Below the pieces are notes generated by a model. The model ran no database searches. It was not told the DNA's origin and saw only the letters and a list, made by a program, of their open reading frames with translations. 64,000 nucleotides of DNA from Alcanivorax sediminis (GTDB lineage Bacteria > Pseudomonadota > Gammaproteobacteria > Pseudomonadales > Alcanivoracaceae). Location: positions 496,001 through 560,000 of the forward strand of contig NZ_WIRE01000001.1 in NCBI RefSeq assembly GCF_009601165.1, in the 5' to 3' direction. Position numbers and translations under genes: made by a program. This document shows positions 17,317-24,653 of the stretch, piece by piece. How positions within the stretch are numbered: the first letter of the stretch is position 1; the number at the start of each line of letters is the position of its first letter.

Positions 17317-18104
17317 TGGATGAGTTGATTTCCTCCTATCGAGAAAGAAATGTAATTTTGTTCGTCGGCGCAGGCGTATCAAAGAATCTTGGTCTTCCAA
17401 CTTGGTCAGAGTTAATAGATCACATCGCGAAAGAGCTTGGATATGATCCGGAAATTTATAAATCTTTTGGCGAAAGCTTGGCGTTAGCTGAATACTATCG
17501 TGTAAAAAAAGGAAGTATCGGGCCTCTCAGGAGCTGGATGGATACAAACTGGCATTCCGAAAAAGTGAATCTTGCAGACTCCGAAATCCACAAGCTAATT
17601 GCAAATTCAAAGTTTCCCATTATCTACACGACTAACTATGACCGCTGGATTGAAAAGTCGTTTGAACTTTATCAAAAGCGATTTACTAAAATAGCTGGAG
17701 TTTCCGACATCCCCCTTATCAAAGATAGGGTCACGCAGATTATTAAGTTTCATGGTGACTTCGATAACGACGATACAATCGTTTTGGATGAATCAAGCTA
17801 CTTCGAAAGGCTTGAATTCGAAACGCCTTTGGATATAAAACTTAGGTCCGATGTTCTTGGAAAATCCGTTTTGTTTATCGGCTATAGCTTGACGGATGTA
17901 AACTTGCGATTCTTGTTTTATAAGTTGGCAAAGCTCTGGAAAACCAACAATGTTGGTGGCGTCCAGCCTCGATCATATGTTTTCACTCATAGGCCAAACC
18001 CCATCCAAGAAGCAATCTTGGATCAGTGGGGTATAAATATGATCACATCAAAAGAGGATCATCCCCAAAAGGCATTGCAAGAGTTTCTGGAGAAGTTTCA
18101 GTGA
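17316..18104 (+). CDS. SIR2-like NADase effector, second gene of the HAM1-SIR2 pair
   Basis: 262 residues forming a SIR2-like domain of the type found in defence proteins. The NAD-binding GAGVS is at residues 18-22, TTNYD at 105-109 holds the conserved Asn, the catalytic His146 is in FHGD, and [10 protein letters not shown] at 189-198 is the C-terminal signature. All active-site residues look intact. Such domains cleave NAD+ to stop growth during phage infection. A strong AAGGAGG ribosome site inside the HAM1 gene and a TAATG overlap imply coupled, roughly stoichiometric synthesis with HAM1. No other domain is fused, so regulation must come from the partner. A defence role is inference. Confidence 0.88.
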   Translation: MDELISSYRERNVILFVGAGVSKNLGLPTWSELIDHIAKELGYDPEIYKSFGESLALAEYYRVKKGSIGPLRSWMDTNWHSEKVNLADSEIHKLIANSKFPIIYTTNYDRWIEKSFELYQKRFTKIAGVSDIPLIKDRVTQIIKFHGDFDNDDTIVLDESSYFERLEFETPLDIKLRSDVLGKSVLFIGYSLTDVNLRFLFYKLAKLWKTNNVGGVQPRSYVFTHRPNPIQEAILDQWGINMITSKEDHPQKALQEFLEKFQ

Positions 18105-18110
18105 CTAAAC

Positions 18111-18171
18111 AGCTAACAAACGCGTCAATTAGGACGCTCACAAGCTCGCGCCTATTACGCGGACGTTAAGG
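18111..18171 (+). repeat. attC4, integron-type recombination site
   Basis: 61 bp from AGCTAAC to GTTAAGG, 6 bases after the SIR2 stop codon. Inner arms around AACGCGTC and ACGCGGACGTT are partly complementary. It closes the two-gene cassette. Confidence 0.82.
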
Positions 18172-18178
18172 ATGGTGC

Positions 18179-18466
18179 ATGGAAAAAGTAAATTGCAGAA
18201 TTCATGGCTCATCTGGGTATGCCTTGGTTTGCCAGCATCTTGCAAATCAATGCAGCTCCGATGCTCCAATGACCTATTACTTAGCGGCTGATGATGACTC
18301 TCCTGATCGATCCCAAGTAGAGAATGCCTGGTGTGATGAGTGTGACAAGGTCTTGCTTAGAGAAGGAGATTGGAATGACACGAGTGAAGCTTTTGCTTCT
18401 GTTAAAGTCATATGCGCTCAGTGCTTTAACGACATGAAGATGAAGAACCGCTGCGGAAACCCTTAA
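18179..18466 (+). CDS. Cassette gene 5, small Cys/His-rich hypothetical protein
   Basis: 95 residues, not recognised. CRIHG near the start, VCQH, then WCDECD and ICAQC provide several potential zinc ligands, so a zinc-ribbon-like fold is plausible. No signal peptide. The AAGGA ribosome site lies immediately after the attC4 crossover point, so it travels with the cassette. The stop codon overlaps the R'' box of attC5. Confidence 0.65.
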   Translation: MEKVNCRIHGSSGYALVCQHLANQCSSDAPMTYYLAADDDSPDRSQVENAWCDECDKVLLREGDWNDTSEAFASVKVICAQCFNDMKMKNRCGNP

Positions 18467-18507
18467 CAAGGCAAGCACGCGACAAGCGCGTGTCCGCAGC
18501 GTTATAT
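18461..18507 (+). repeat. attC5, integron-type recombination site
   Basis: 47 bp from CCTTAAC to GTTATAT. The core AAGCACGCGACA, GCGCGTGT and GCAGCGTTA are nearly the same as in attC1, giving a short stem-loop. Confidence 0.8.
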
Positions 18508-18519
18508 TTAAGGGAAGTT

Positions 18520-19113
18520 ATGAGCACAATCGACAAGGTTGTCCAGGCGATTCGCTCAGATCTCTCTGATATCGCAACAGATCACGATAAAGGTGACAGT
18601 GATTTGTATCGCTTTGTCGGTGTCAAGGATTCACGGTCGTACAATTTCATTCTGGATGCCTTTTACTTGTTAGAGGACACGCAGTTAGCGAAAGTTTCTT
18701 TCAAGGGTTCGGACTTTCAAAAGTCAGACTTTGGCACGTTATATCTACTCTACTACGGCCTTCTCAACGCCTGTTACATGCAACAGCAGGCTACTCTAGT
18801 ATTGTGCCGAGAGCTCGGTGTTACTGATGGGTTGGATCCAATTAAGACCGCAGATATCGTAAATTTCAGAAACAGCTTTTCGGCTCACTCACCAAACCGT
18901 GGCAGGGGGGACGAACAGCATAGCTTTATCCTCGCCAGACACGCCATGCGTGTTGGCCGAGTCGAAGGGTATTCTGCCAACCACGTGAGCGGGCACCTTT
19001 CGCTGCAGGCAGATATTTTCCAGTTGCTGAATGACTGGGATGAGAGTCTTGAGAAAGTACTCATTATGATTGGTGAGCGCATCTATGGTGATGAGTTCCG
19101 CCAAAAAATATAA
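18520..19113 (+). CDS. Cassette gene 6, hypothetical protein with possible HEPN motif
   Basis: 197 residues from the ATG at 18520, preceded by AAGGGA; the reading frame is open further upstream into attC5 but without a better start. No assigned domain. It appears largely helical, with an aromatic central segment (LYLLYYGLLNACYMQQQATLVL). VNFRNSFSAHSP contains Arg117-X5-His123, the spacing of the catalytic RX4-6H motif of HEPN ribonucleases, which often occur in toxins and phage defence. That assignment is tentative. The TAA lies within the R'' box of attC6. Confidence 0.65.
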   Translation: MSTIDKVVQAIRSDLSDIATDHDKGDSDLYRFVGVKDSRSYNFILDAFYLLEDTQLAKVSFKGSDFQKSDFGTLYLLYYGLLNACYMQQQATLVLCRELGVTDGLDPIKTADIVNFRNSFSAHSPNRGRGDEQHSFILARHAMRVGRVEGYSANHVSGHLSLQADIFQLLNDWDESLEKVLIMIGERIYGDEFRQKI

Positions 19114-19168
19114 CAAGCGGCAGGACCAAATCTCCGCTCGTTCCTAGCTAAAACCAGCCACTGTAAAC
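19108..19168 (+). repeat. attC6, degenerate integron-type site at the array's right edge
   Basis: It begins ATATAAC and continues AAGCGGCAGGACCAAATCT, like attC3. The right end reads CACTGTAAAC instead of a GTTRRRY box. The loss of R' suggests the last cassette is no longer excisable. Confidence 0.6.
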
Positions 19169-19213
19169 ATGCTCGGACACACTCAGGAATGCACTTTTGA
19201 CGTCGGTAATGTT

Positions 19214-19651
19214 ATGAAACTTATTCTTCCCTTTTTCTTGCTAATGATGACGATCAGCACAGGTGCGTCCGAGATTTATCGGTGGGTCGACGACCAGGGG
19301 AAAGTCCATTTTTCTGACCAAGCCCCTGAAGAGCATCAATCCGAATCTCTGCAGCTGAAAATCAATACTTACGAGAGCGTCACCTACGAAAGCCTCAACA
19401 TTCCCTTGCCGAAATCCACGCGAGCCAAAAAAGTGATCATGTATTCCGCCGTTTGGTGCGGCGTGTGCGCCAAAGCCAAGCGCTATTTTGACCGTAAAGG
19501 TATCCCCTATACGGATTACGATATTGAAACCAGTGAACAGGGCAAGCGAGGCTTCAAGCAGCTGAATGGCAAAGGGGTGCCCATCATTCTGGTCGGCAAT
19601 CAGCGCATGAATGGATTCAGCCCTTCTGGGTTTGAAAAGCTCTACCAGTAA
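19214..19651 (+). CDS. Exported DUF4124-glutaredoxin protein
   Basis: 145 residues from the ATG at 19214. A signal peptide (MKLILPFFLLMMTISTGAS) is followed by a DUF4124 segment (IYRWVDDQGKVHFSDQAP) and a glutaredoxin-like domain with WCGVC, KGVPIILVGNQ and GF near the end. It probably acts in periplasmic thiol-disulfide chemistry. It lies directly after the degenerate attC6; whether it is a final cassette or the first chromosomal gene beyond the array is unclear. No gene was seen in 19652-19902. Confidence 0.85.
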   Translation: MKLILPFFLLMMTISTGASEIYRWVDDQGKVHFSDQAPEEHQSESLQLKINTYESVTYESLNIPLPKSTRAKKVIMYSAVWCGVCAKAKRYFDRKGIPYTDYDIETSEQGKRGFKQLNGKGVPIILVGNQRMNGFSPSGFEKLYQ

Positions 19652-19902
19652 TCACTTCGAACGTTCGGCGCGCCAGGGTTCCTGCCCTCGGTCCGCCGTG
19701 GCAGGGCCTGCCGCCCAGCTCATGGCGCCAGAGCGGAGCCCACCGAGCCACTTCTTTCCAAACATTCGCCCGGCCCACTGATTCCGGACTTCTTCTTTTC
19801 AGCCCCGCTTCTTGATTTTTTTTGTGGCCTTGTCGATTTCCCGCGTACAGGTTCGACGATAGGTTGAGGACGCAGAGAATCTCAACATGAAAGGGCAAGT
19901 CG

Positions 19903-20046
19903 ATGGCGAATCAAACAGGGACGGTCCGGCTGCACCGGGTATTACGCGCCCCAACCGAGTGGGCCTATCGGGCCTTTACCGACAAGAGTGCGCTGGAGCA
20001 ACTTGCCCACCTGGTGGAGCCCGATATCCCGGCAGAACCCGGCTGA
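19903..20046 (+). pseudogene. Truncated SRPBCC/AHSA1-like remnant
   Basis: An open frame of 47 residues contains TVRLHRVLRAPTEWAYRAF, which matches the first strand and helix of SRPBCC (AHSA1) proteins. It then ends at a TGA well before the rest of the fold. An intact SRPBCC gene follows 69 bases later. Read as a decayed or deleted copy. No continuation was found in another frame. Confidence 0.6.
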
Positions 20047-20115
20047 AACGTTACAGAGAAGCGTCGGCTTTCTGCCGGGCACCAACGCGAACCCGGCCAA
20101 GCAAAAGGAGAGACC

Positions 20116-20538
20116 ATGGAAATCACTATCGAAACGCAAGTGCACGCCCCGATGGCGACCGTCTGGGCCGCCTGGGTGACGCCGGAATCCATTACCCAGT
20201 GGAACTACGCCATTGAAGAGTGGTGCTGCCCTCGGGCGACGCTGGATCTGGTGAAGGGGGGCACCTTCAATTACCGCATGGAGGCCAGGGATGGCTCCAT
20301 GGGTTTTGATTTCGAAGGCACCTTCACGGACATCGCCCTCCACCAGCACATCCACTTCACACTGGGAGATGACCGCGTGGTGCGGGTGACGTTTGAGGAA
20401 ACCGCCAGTGGTGTGAAAGTGAGTGAAACCTTTGAGGCTGAGGATGAACATTCTGCCGAGCAGCAGCGCCAAGGTTGGCAAGGCATCCTTGACCATTTCA
20501 AGCAGCACGTCGAGCAGCGCCACCGGTCTCGCACCTGA
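20116..20538 (+). CDS. SRPBCC/AHSA1-domain protein
   Basis: 140 residues covering a full helix-grip fold of the activator-of-Hsp90-like (START) superfamily. ITIETQVHAPMATVWAAWVTPE is the typical N-terminal strand-helix, GGTFNYRMEARDGSMGFDFEGTF the central sheet, and QQRQGWQGILDHFKQHVE the long C-terminal helix. These proteins bind hydrophobic ligands, but the ligand here is unknown. A strong AAAGGAGAG ribosome site precedes the ATG. Confidence 0.88.
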   Translation: MEITIETQVHAPMATVWAAWVTPESITQWNYAIEEWCCPRATLDLVKGGTFNYRMEARDGSMGFDFEGTFTDIALHQHIHFTLGDDRVVRVTFEETASGVKVSETFEAEDEHSAEQQRQGWQGILDHFKQHVEQRHRSRT

Positions 20539-21015
20539 CCTCACAGACGACGTTAGTGCCGCCTTCTCCCCCTGGCACCCTCCTGCCCGGCTCGAAAGCG
20601 GCCTGGATTGCCAGACAATCCAGGCCCGAACGACGGCGCCAAAGTTAACATTTTCTATTTTTATGTATACCACTTAATTGGGCTTTGTCCCCCGACACAG
20701 GTAGCAACGCCGGAGCCCGGCTAGCAATTTCTACCTAGTGGCATTTTGCATCTTCGAACACATTTTCATGCCTTAATTTTATCGCGGTGGCGTTATCGCC
20801 CTTCCAGGCACCCTCTTGAAAATAAGAAATTCAGCTTATCCCTAAAAAGCAAATGCACAGCCCTCAACATTACAGAGCAACAACGGAACCGTGTCACAAA
20901 TCTGATGATTTCTTTTCAGGCCGTTTATACTCTCGGCCCAAAGGGGAACGACCGCCCGGTGCTTTTCCATGAAACAGCCGGGCCGCTATATCAACTCATG
21001 GATCGAGGCTTGCTT
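20539..21015. other. Intergenic region without a recognised gene
   Basis: 477 bases. The first part is GC-rich; from about 20640 it becomes AT-rich (TTAACATTTTCTATTTTTATG), which may hold the promoter of the lipoprotein gene at 21016. An open frame runs through it into that gene, but its predicted residues look non-coding. Confidence 0.5.
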
Positions 21016-22797
21016 ATGTCTACTCTTCGCTATGTTCTGGCGATCTTGCTCGTGTCTGCGCTTACCGCCTGCGGCGGTGGTGGTGGCAGTGGCGGCGGCC
21101 AGGACTCAGGAAAAAAATCCAACAACCAGGCCACTGGCAGCACCGGCAGCATTACCGGTGAGGAAGTCAGCGACGATCCGCTGATCAATGAGCTGGTGTA
21201 TAGCAACAACCAGTTCATCGCCACGGTGTGCCCGCAATTGAGCGCCACGCTGGTAAATGGCGCCAGCCTGACCGCAGCCGATGTGGTGGCTTGTGAAAAT
21301 GAAGCCCTGGGCGTGATCTACAACGACAACGACCAGCATCTTGAAGACCTGTGTCCGGTGGCCACCGCCGAGGCGGCACTGGATACCACACCCATCGCTG
21401 AGATCACCGACATCAGTTTCCTGCCGGCCTGTCTGGCCGAGAGCCTGGAAGGCGCCGGCGGCGATCTGGGTGATGTGCTGGATGACGACAATGGCCTGGT
21501 AGATCTTGTCTGCCCGGATGCAGAAACCGTTGAGGACTGTATTGTCGATATCATCGAGAGCGATCCGGAAACCACACCGGAAGAAGTCATTGAGCTGCTC
21601 GACTGTGAGGAAGGCCAGACCCTGTACCAGTGCCTGGTCGCTGCCGGCCAGGATCTTGAAAACGCCCTGCAGTTGATCAGCAACAACAACACCCTGTCTC
21701 AGGCGCTGTGTCCTGATGCTGCCGCACTCATGGACGGCACCAGCGAAGCAAACGCCCAGCAGTGCCTGGCTGAAATTGTTAGCAATACCGATGCGACCCT
21801 TAACCTGGGGGCCGGCCTTGGCGCCATCTGTGGTAGCGACACCGCCCCGCTGACCTGTCTGCTGAACAGTGGCGAACTGATTGGCCCGGTAGTGGAAGCC
21901 ACTGGCGGCGAACCGCTGGATCCGGACTTTATCAACAACCTGATCACTGCGTTGGACCCAGCCACCGACACCGGCGAGCCGAGCAACCTTTCCTTGCTGG
22001 AAGACCTGCCAGACCTGCTGGATGCGATTCCCGGCCTTGGCGATCTGATCAATGCCGACTACGAAGCCGACCCGGCCAACTTCGACCTGTTCGAATTCCT
22101 CAACGAGTTGCTGGCTGCCTATGACATCGTCGAGCAGTTGCCCGCTCTCGGCGGCATCATCGATGACCTGCTCGCCGACGACGGCAACAACGACATCCCG
22201 CTGAATGTGGATGACCTGCTGGCTGACCTGACACCGGAAGCACTGGCATTGATCTCCCCGCTGCTGGATTCCCTGCCCACCGCGGAGCCGCTGCTGAACG
22301 AAATCCTGGCGGCCTTCCAGTGCGGTAGCGATGCGCAGACCTGCCTGGCCAATGCCCAGACTTCGCTGGCGCAATTGAACACGGTACTGGCCCACGAGCC
22401 GGAACTGGCCGAGCTACTCAACCGTCTGCTGGACACTCTGCTGGGCCAGACCAGCGGCGCCCTGTTGCAGCCCGCCATCGATCTGCTGGCCGAAGTACCG
22501 GAGGCGATCGCACTCACCGACCTGATCGATGAGATGCTGAAGAAAGTATTCGGCGATCCGGCCGACAATGGCGAAGTCATGCTGATCGTCAATGCCTTCC
22601 CGGGTGTCACCGAGAAAACCGAAGCCACCGACATTCTGCTGACCGCCCTGATCGCTGGTCTGCTCGATGGCTCGCCGTTGTCCATCGCTGGCTATCTTGA
22701 AGAAGTGAAGCAGGACATCAACAAGTTTGCTTCCGAGTACCCCCAGAACGGCTACAACACCACCCAGCTGGTGCAGTGGCTTGAAAGCCTTCAGTAA
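21016..22797 (+). CDS. Repeat-containing secreted lipoprotein (paralogue of the one at 3692)
   Basis: 593 residues from the ATG at 21016, which has GAGG upstream and opens a lipoprotein signal peptide ending LTAC (Cys19), followed by a Gly run. The organisation parallels the 3692-5569 protein: a low-complexity linker, then NNQFIATVCPQ and DVVACENEALG, then pairs of cysteines, then leucine-rich motifs such as LDAIPGLGDLI and VEQLPALGGIIDDLL. It is more acidic and its repeats are more diverged. Function unknown. It probably sits at the outer membrane and ends in a strong terminator like its paralogue. Confidence 0.83.
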   Translation: MSTLRYVLAILLVSALTACGGGGGSGGGQDSGKKSNNQATGSTGSITGEEVSDDPLINELVYSNNQFIATVCPQLSATLVNGASLTAADVVACENEALGVIYNDNDQHLEDLCPVATAEAALDTTPIAEITDISFLPACLAESLEGAGGDLGDVLDDDNGLVDLVCPDAETVEDCIVDIIESDPETTPEEVIELLDCEEGQTLYQCLVAAGQDLENALQLISNNNTLSQALCPDAAALMDGTSEANAQQCLAEIVSNTDATLNLGAGLGAICGSDTAPLTCLLNSGELIGPVVEATGGEPLDPDFINNLITALDPATDTGEPSNLSLLEDLPDLLDAIPGLGDLINADYEADPANFDLFEFLNELLAAYDIVEQLPALGGIIDDLLADDGNNDIPLNVDDLLADLTPEALALISPLLDSLPTAEPLLNEILAAFQCGSDAQTCLANAQTSLAQLNTVLAHEPELAELLNRLLDTLLGQTSGALLQPAIDLLAEVPEAIALTDLIDEMLKKVFGDPADNGEVMLIVNAFPGVTEKTEATDILLTALIAGLLDGSPLSIAGYLEEVKQDINKFASEYPQNGYNTTQLVQWLESLQ

Positions 22798-22811
22798 CCG
22801 TTTTCCATAAT

Positions 22812-22842
22812 AAAAACGCCCGCTTATGCGGGCGTTTTTTTA
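22812..22842 (+). terminator. Rho-independent terminator after the second repeat lipoprotein gene
   Basis: The stem AAAACGCCCGC/GCGGGCGTTTT with loop TTAT is followed by a T run. Confidence 0.93.
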
Positions 22843-23047
22843 TTTTCCGGACAATACGCCTGGCTATCGAAACGTGTTATTCATGATTTGAGATATCCCC
22901 TCCCCGCGCCAGCCGCATAAAAGTGCAACCCTGCCCATAGCTGAAAAAAATGGTGAACCCAATTTCAATCAGTAAATAGCTTGAGAACCTTCACGTGATG
23001 GAGAGTAAGGTAAGAACGACATGGGGTAACGACAAGAGGACAGGAAC

Positions 23048-23416
23048 ATGGATAGCCCGTCTCTGTATGAACGCATGGGAGGCCGCAATGGCATCCGCGC
23101 CATCACCGAAAAAGCCGTCGCCAATCATTTCAGTAACCCGGTCATCTCTACCCGCTTCACCAATGCCCATATGAGTCAGAAAGAAATGGTGGCCAGTGCT
23201 ACCGAATTCTTTTGTACTGGCCTTAGCGGTGTAGAAACCTATGAAGGGAAATCCATGCCCGATGCACACGCGGGTATGAACATTACTGCCGCCGAGCTGG
23301 TTGCCGCTCTGGACGATATCCTGGATGCCATGAAGTCCGAAGGGCTGGGCGATCTGGAGCAGGCCGAAGTGCTGAAAATCCTGTACGACATGAAACCGGA
23401 AATTCTCGGAAAATAG
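23048..23416 (+). CDS. glbN: Group I truncated haemoglobin
   Basis: 122 residues, usual length for TrHbN. SLYERMGGRNGIRAITEKAV is the N-terminal helix pattern, and MPDAHAGMNI contains the proximal haem-ligand histidine. The family binds O2 and NO and often detoxifies NO. It is a single gene. Confidence 0.92.
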   Translation: MDSPSLYERMGGRNGIRAITEKAVANHFSNPVISTRFTNAHMSQKEMVASATEFFCTGLSGVETYEGKSMPDAHAGMNITAAELVAALDDILDAMKSEGLGDLEQAEVLKILYDMKPEILGK

Positions 23417-23500
23417 ACACTGTCGATCCTGCCAATGCCGGTTTCCCTGTGGGAGAACCTTATGCTCGTCAGGATCTACCTGCATGCGACAGAGAGACAG

Positions 23501-23553
23501 AAGCGAGTAACGAGTTTTGAGTTTCGAAACTCGCTTCTCGCAACTCGAAACTT
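23501..23553. repeat. Heptad inverted-repeat element A2
   Basis: AGCGAGTAACGAGTTTTGAG faces GAAACTCGCTTCTCGCAACTCG with almost no loop. A REP-like fragment (CTGTGGGAGAACC, about 23448) lies just upstream. It occupies the gap between glbN and mmsB. Confidence 0.8.
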
Positions 23554-23587
23554 ATCCCTTTTCCGCGCGTGGGCACGCCTCCACCGA

Positions 23588-24478
23588 TCAGTCCCGCTTG
23601 TGCCGAAAGAAGCGCTGGATACTGGAAAAATCCTTGTCGGAATAGCCATGGTTGCCATGCGCGGCATACAGGGATTTGGCCAGGTTGCCCATCGGGGTAG
23701 CTGACTGGGTGCTGAGTGCAGCCTGCATGGCCAGGCCCAAATCCTTGTTCATCAACTTCACCGCAAAGCCACCCTCATACTCATTGGACGCCGGCACGGT
23801 TTCCATCACACCCGGCCAGGGGTTGTACTTGTCCAGCGACCAGTTATCTCCCGAACTGGCTTTCATGATCTCGGACAGCACCGCTGGATCGAGGCCATGG
23901 TCTACCCCCATCTGCAGTGCTTCTGCCGTACCAATCATATGAATGGCGAGGAGCATGTTGTTGCAGATCTTTGCCAGCTGCCCTGCCCCGTTATCCCCTG
24001 CCCGGAACACCTGCGCGCCCATGCATTCCAGTACCGGCCGGGCACGCTCGATGGCGGCTTCCGGTCCGCCACAGATAAAGGTGAGCGTACCCGCTTTCGC
24101 GCCGCCCACGCCGCCCGACACCGGCGCATCAATCATCAGCCTGTCTTGCTGGTGGGCAATGCTGGCCACATCACGGGCGGTATCGGCATCGATGGTGGAG
24201 CAGTCGATGATCAAGGCTCGCGTATCGATATGGGGCAGCACACCGTCGCCGCCCAGATACAGACCGCGCACGGCAGCCGCAGAAGGCAACATGCTGACAA
24301 CAACATCCGCATCCCGCACGGCTTCTGCCGCGCTGCTGGCCGCCGATGCGCCGTCATTGACTGCCGCTTGCAACAGCTCCGGCACCAGATCAAAAACCGT
24401 CACCTCATGGCCAGCCTTGACCAGGTTCGCCGCCATGGGGCCACCCATATGACCTACACCGAAGAATCCGATTTTCAT
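23588..24478 (-). CDS. mmsB: 3-hydroxyisobutyrate dehydrogenase
   Basis: 296 residues. MKIGFFGVGHMGGPMAANL is the N-terminal NAD-binding signature. DAPVSGGVGGAKAG is the substrate-binding segment, and GAGQLAKICNN contains the catalytic lysine. It oxidises 3-hydroxyisobutyrate to methylmalonate semialdehyde in valine degradation. It is the last gene of the mmsA-acd-mmsB cluster on the minus strand. Confidence 0.95.
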   Translation of the reverse strand: MKIGFFGVGHMGGPMAANLVKAGHEVTVFDLVPELLQAAVNDGASAASSAAEAVRDADVVVSMLPSAAAVRGLYLGGDGVLPHIDTRALIIDCSTIDADTARDVASIAHQQDRLMIDAPVSGGVGGAKAGTLTFICGGPEAAIERARPVLECMGAQVFRAGDNGAGQLAKICNNMLLAIHMIGTAEALQMGVDHGLDPAVLSEIMKASSGDNWSLDKYNPWPGVMETVPASNEYEGGFAVKLMNKDLGLAMQAALSTQSATPMGNLAKSLYAAHGNHGYSDKDFSSIQRFFRHKRD

Positions 24479-24566
24479 TGTTATCTCTCCCTATCGCTTT
24501 CGGGATGCGTGAGCGGCACTCGATTCGAATACGGAACTGGCATGGCTTGCCCAACTTCCTGTCCTG

Positions 24567-24600
24567 CCTTTCGAAACTCGCTTCTCGCTACTCGCAACGG
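24567..24600. repeat. Heptad element A3, right arm only
   Basis: TTTCGAAACTCGCTTCTCGC followed by TACTCGCAAC corresponds to the right arm of family A. A degenerate left partner (GCACTCGATTCGAATACGG) lies at about 24515. A REP-like piece (GGGCTCCTACGGCG) follows at about 24636. Confidence 0.65.
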
Positions 24601-24653
24601 CTTTATCGCCTGCAGGCATACCCTGACGAGCAGAAGGGCTCCTACGGCGTTTT

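Noticed and set aside
15224..19213. Complete integron with integrase and attI
   Set aside because: No tyrosine recombinase of the IntI type is encoded in or near the array; only attC-like sites and cassettes are visible.
19617..19898. A 93-residue minus-strand frame after the glutaredoxin-like gene
   Set aside because: No ribosome site, atypical composition and no similarity to any family I know.
21106..22395. A 429-residue minus-strand open frame inside the repeat lipoprotein gene, with similar long antisense frames at 4652-5587
   Set aside because: High GC and repetitive coding sequence keeps the opposite strand open. The translations are Gln/Gly-rich with no signal or motif, and both plus-strand genes have lipoboxes and terminators.
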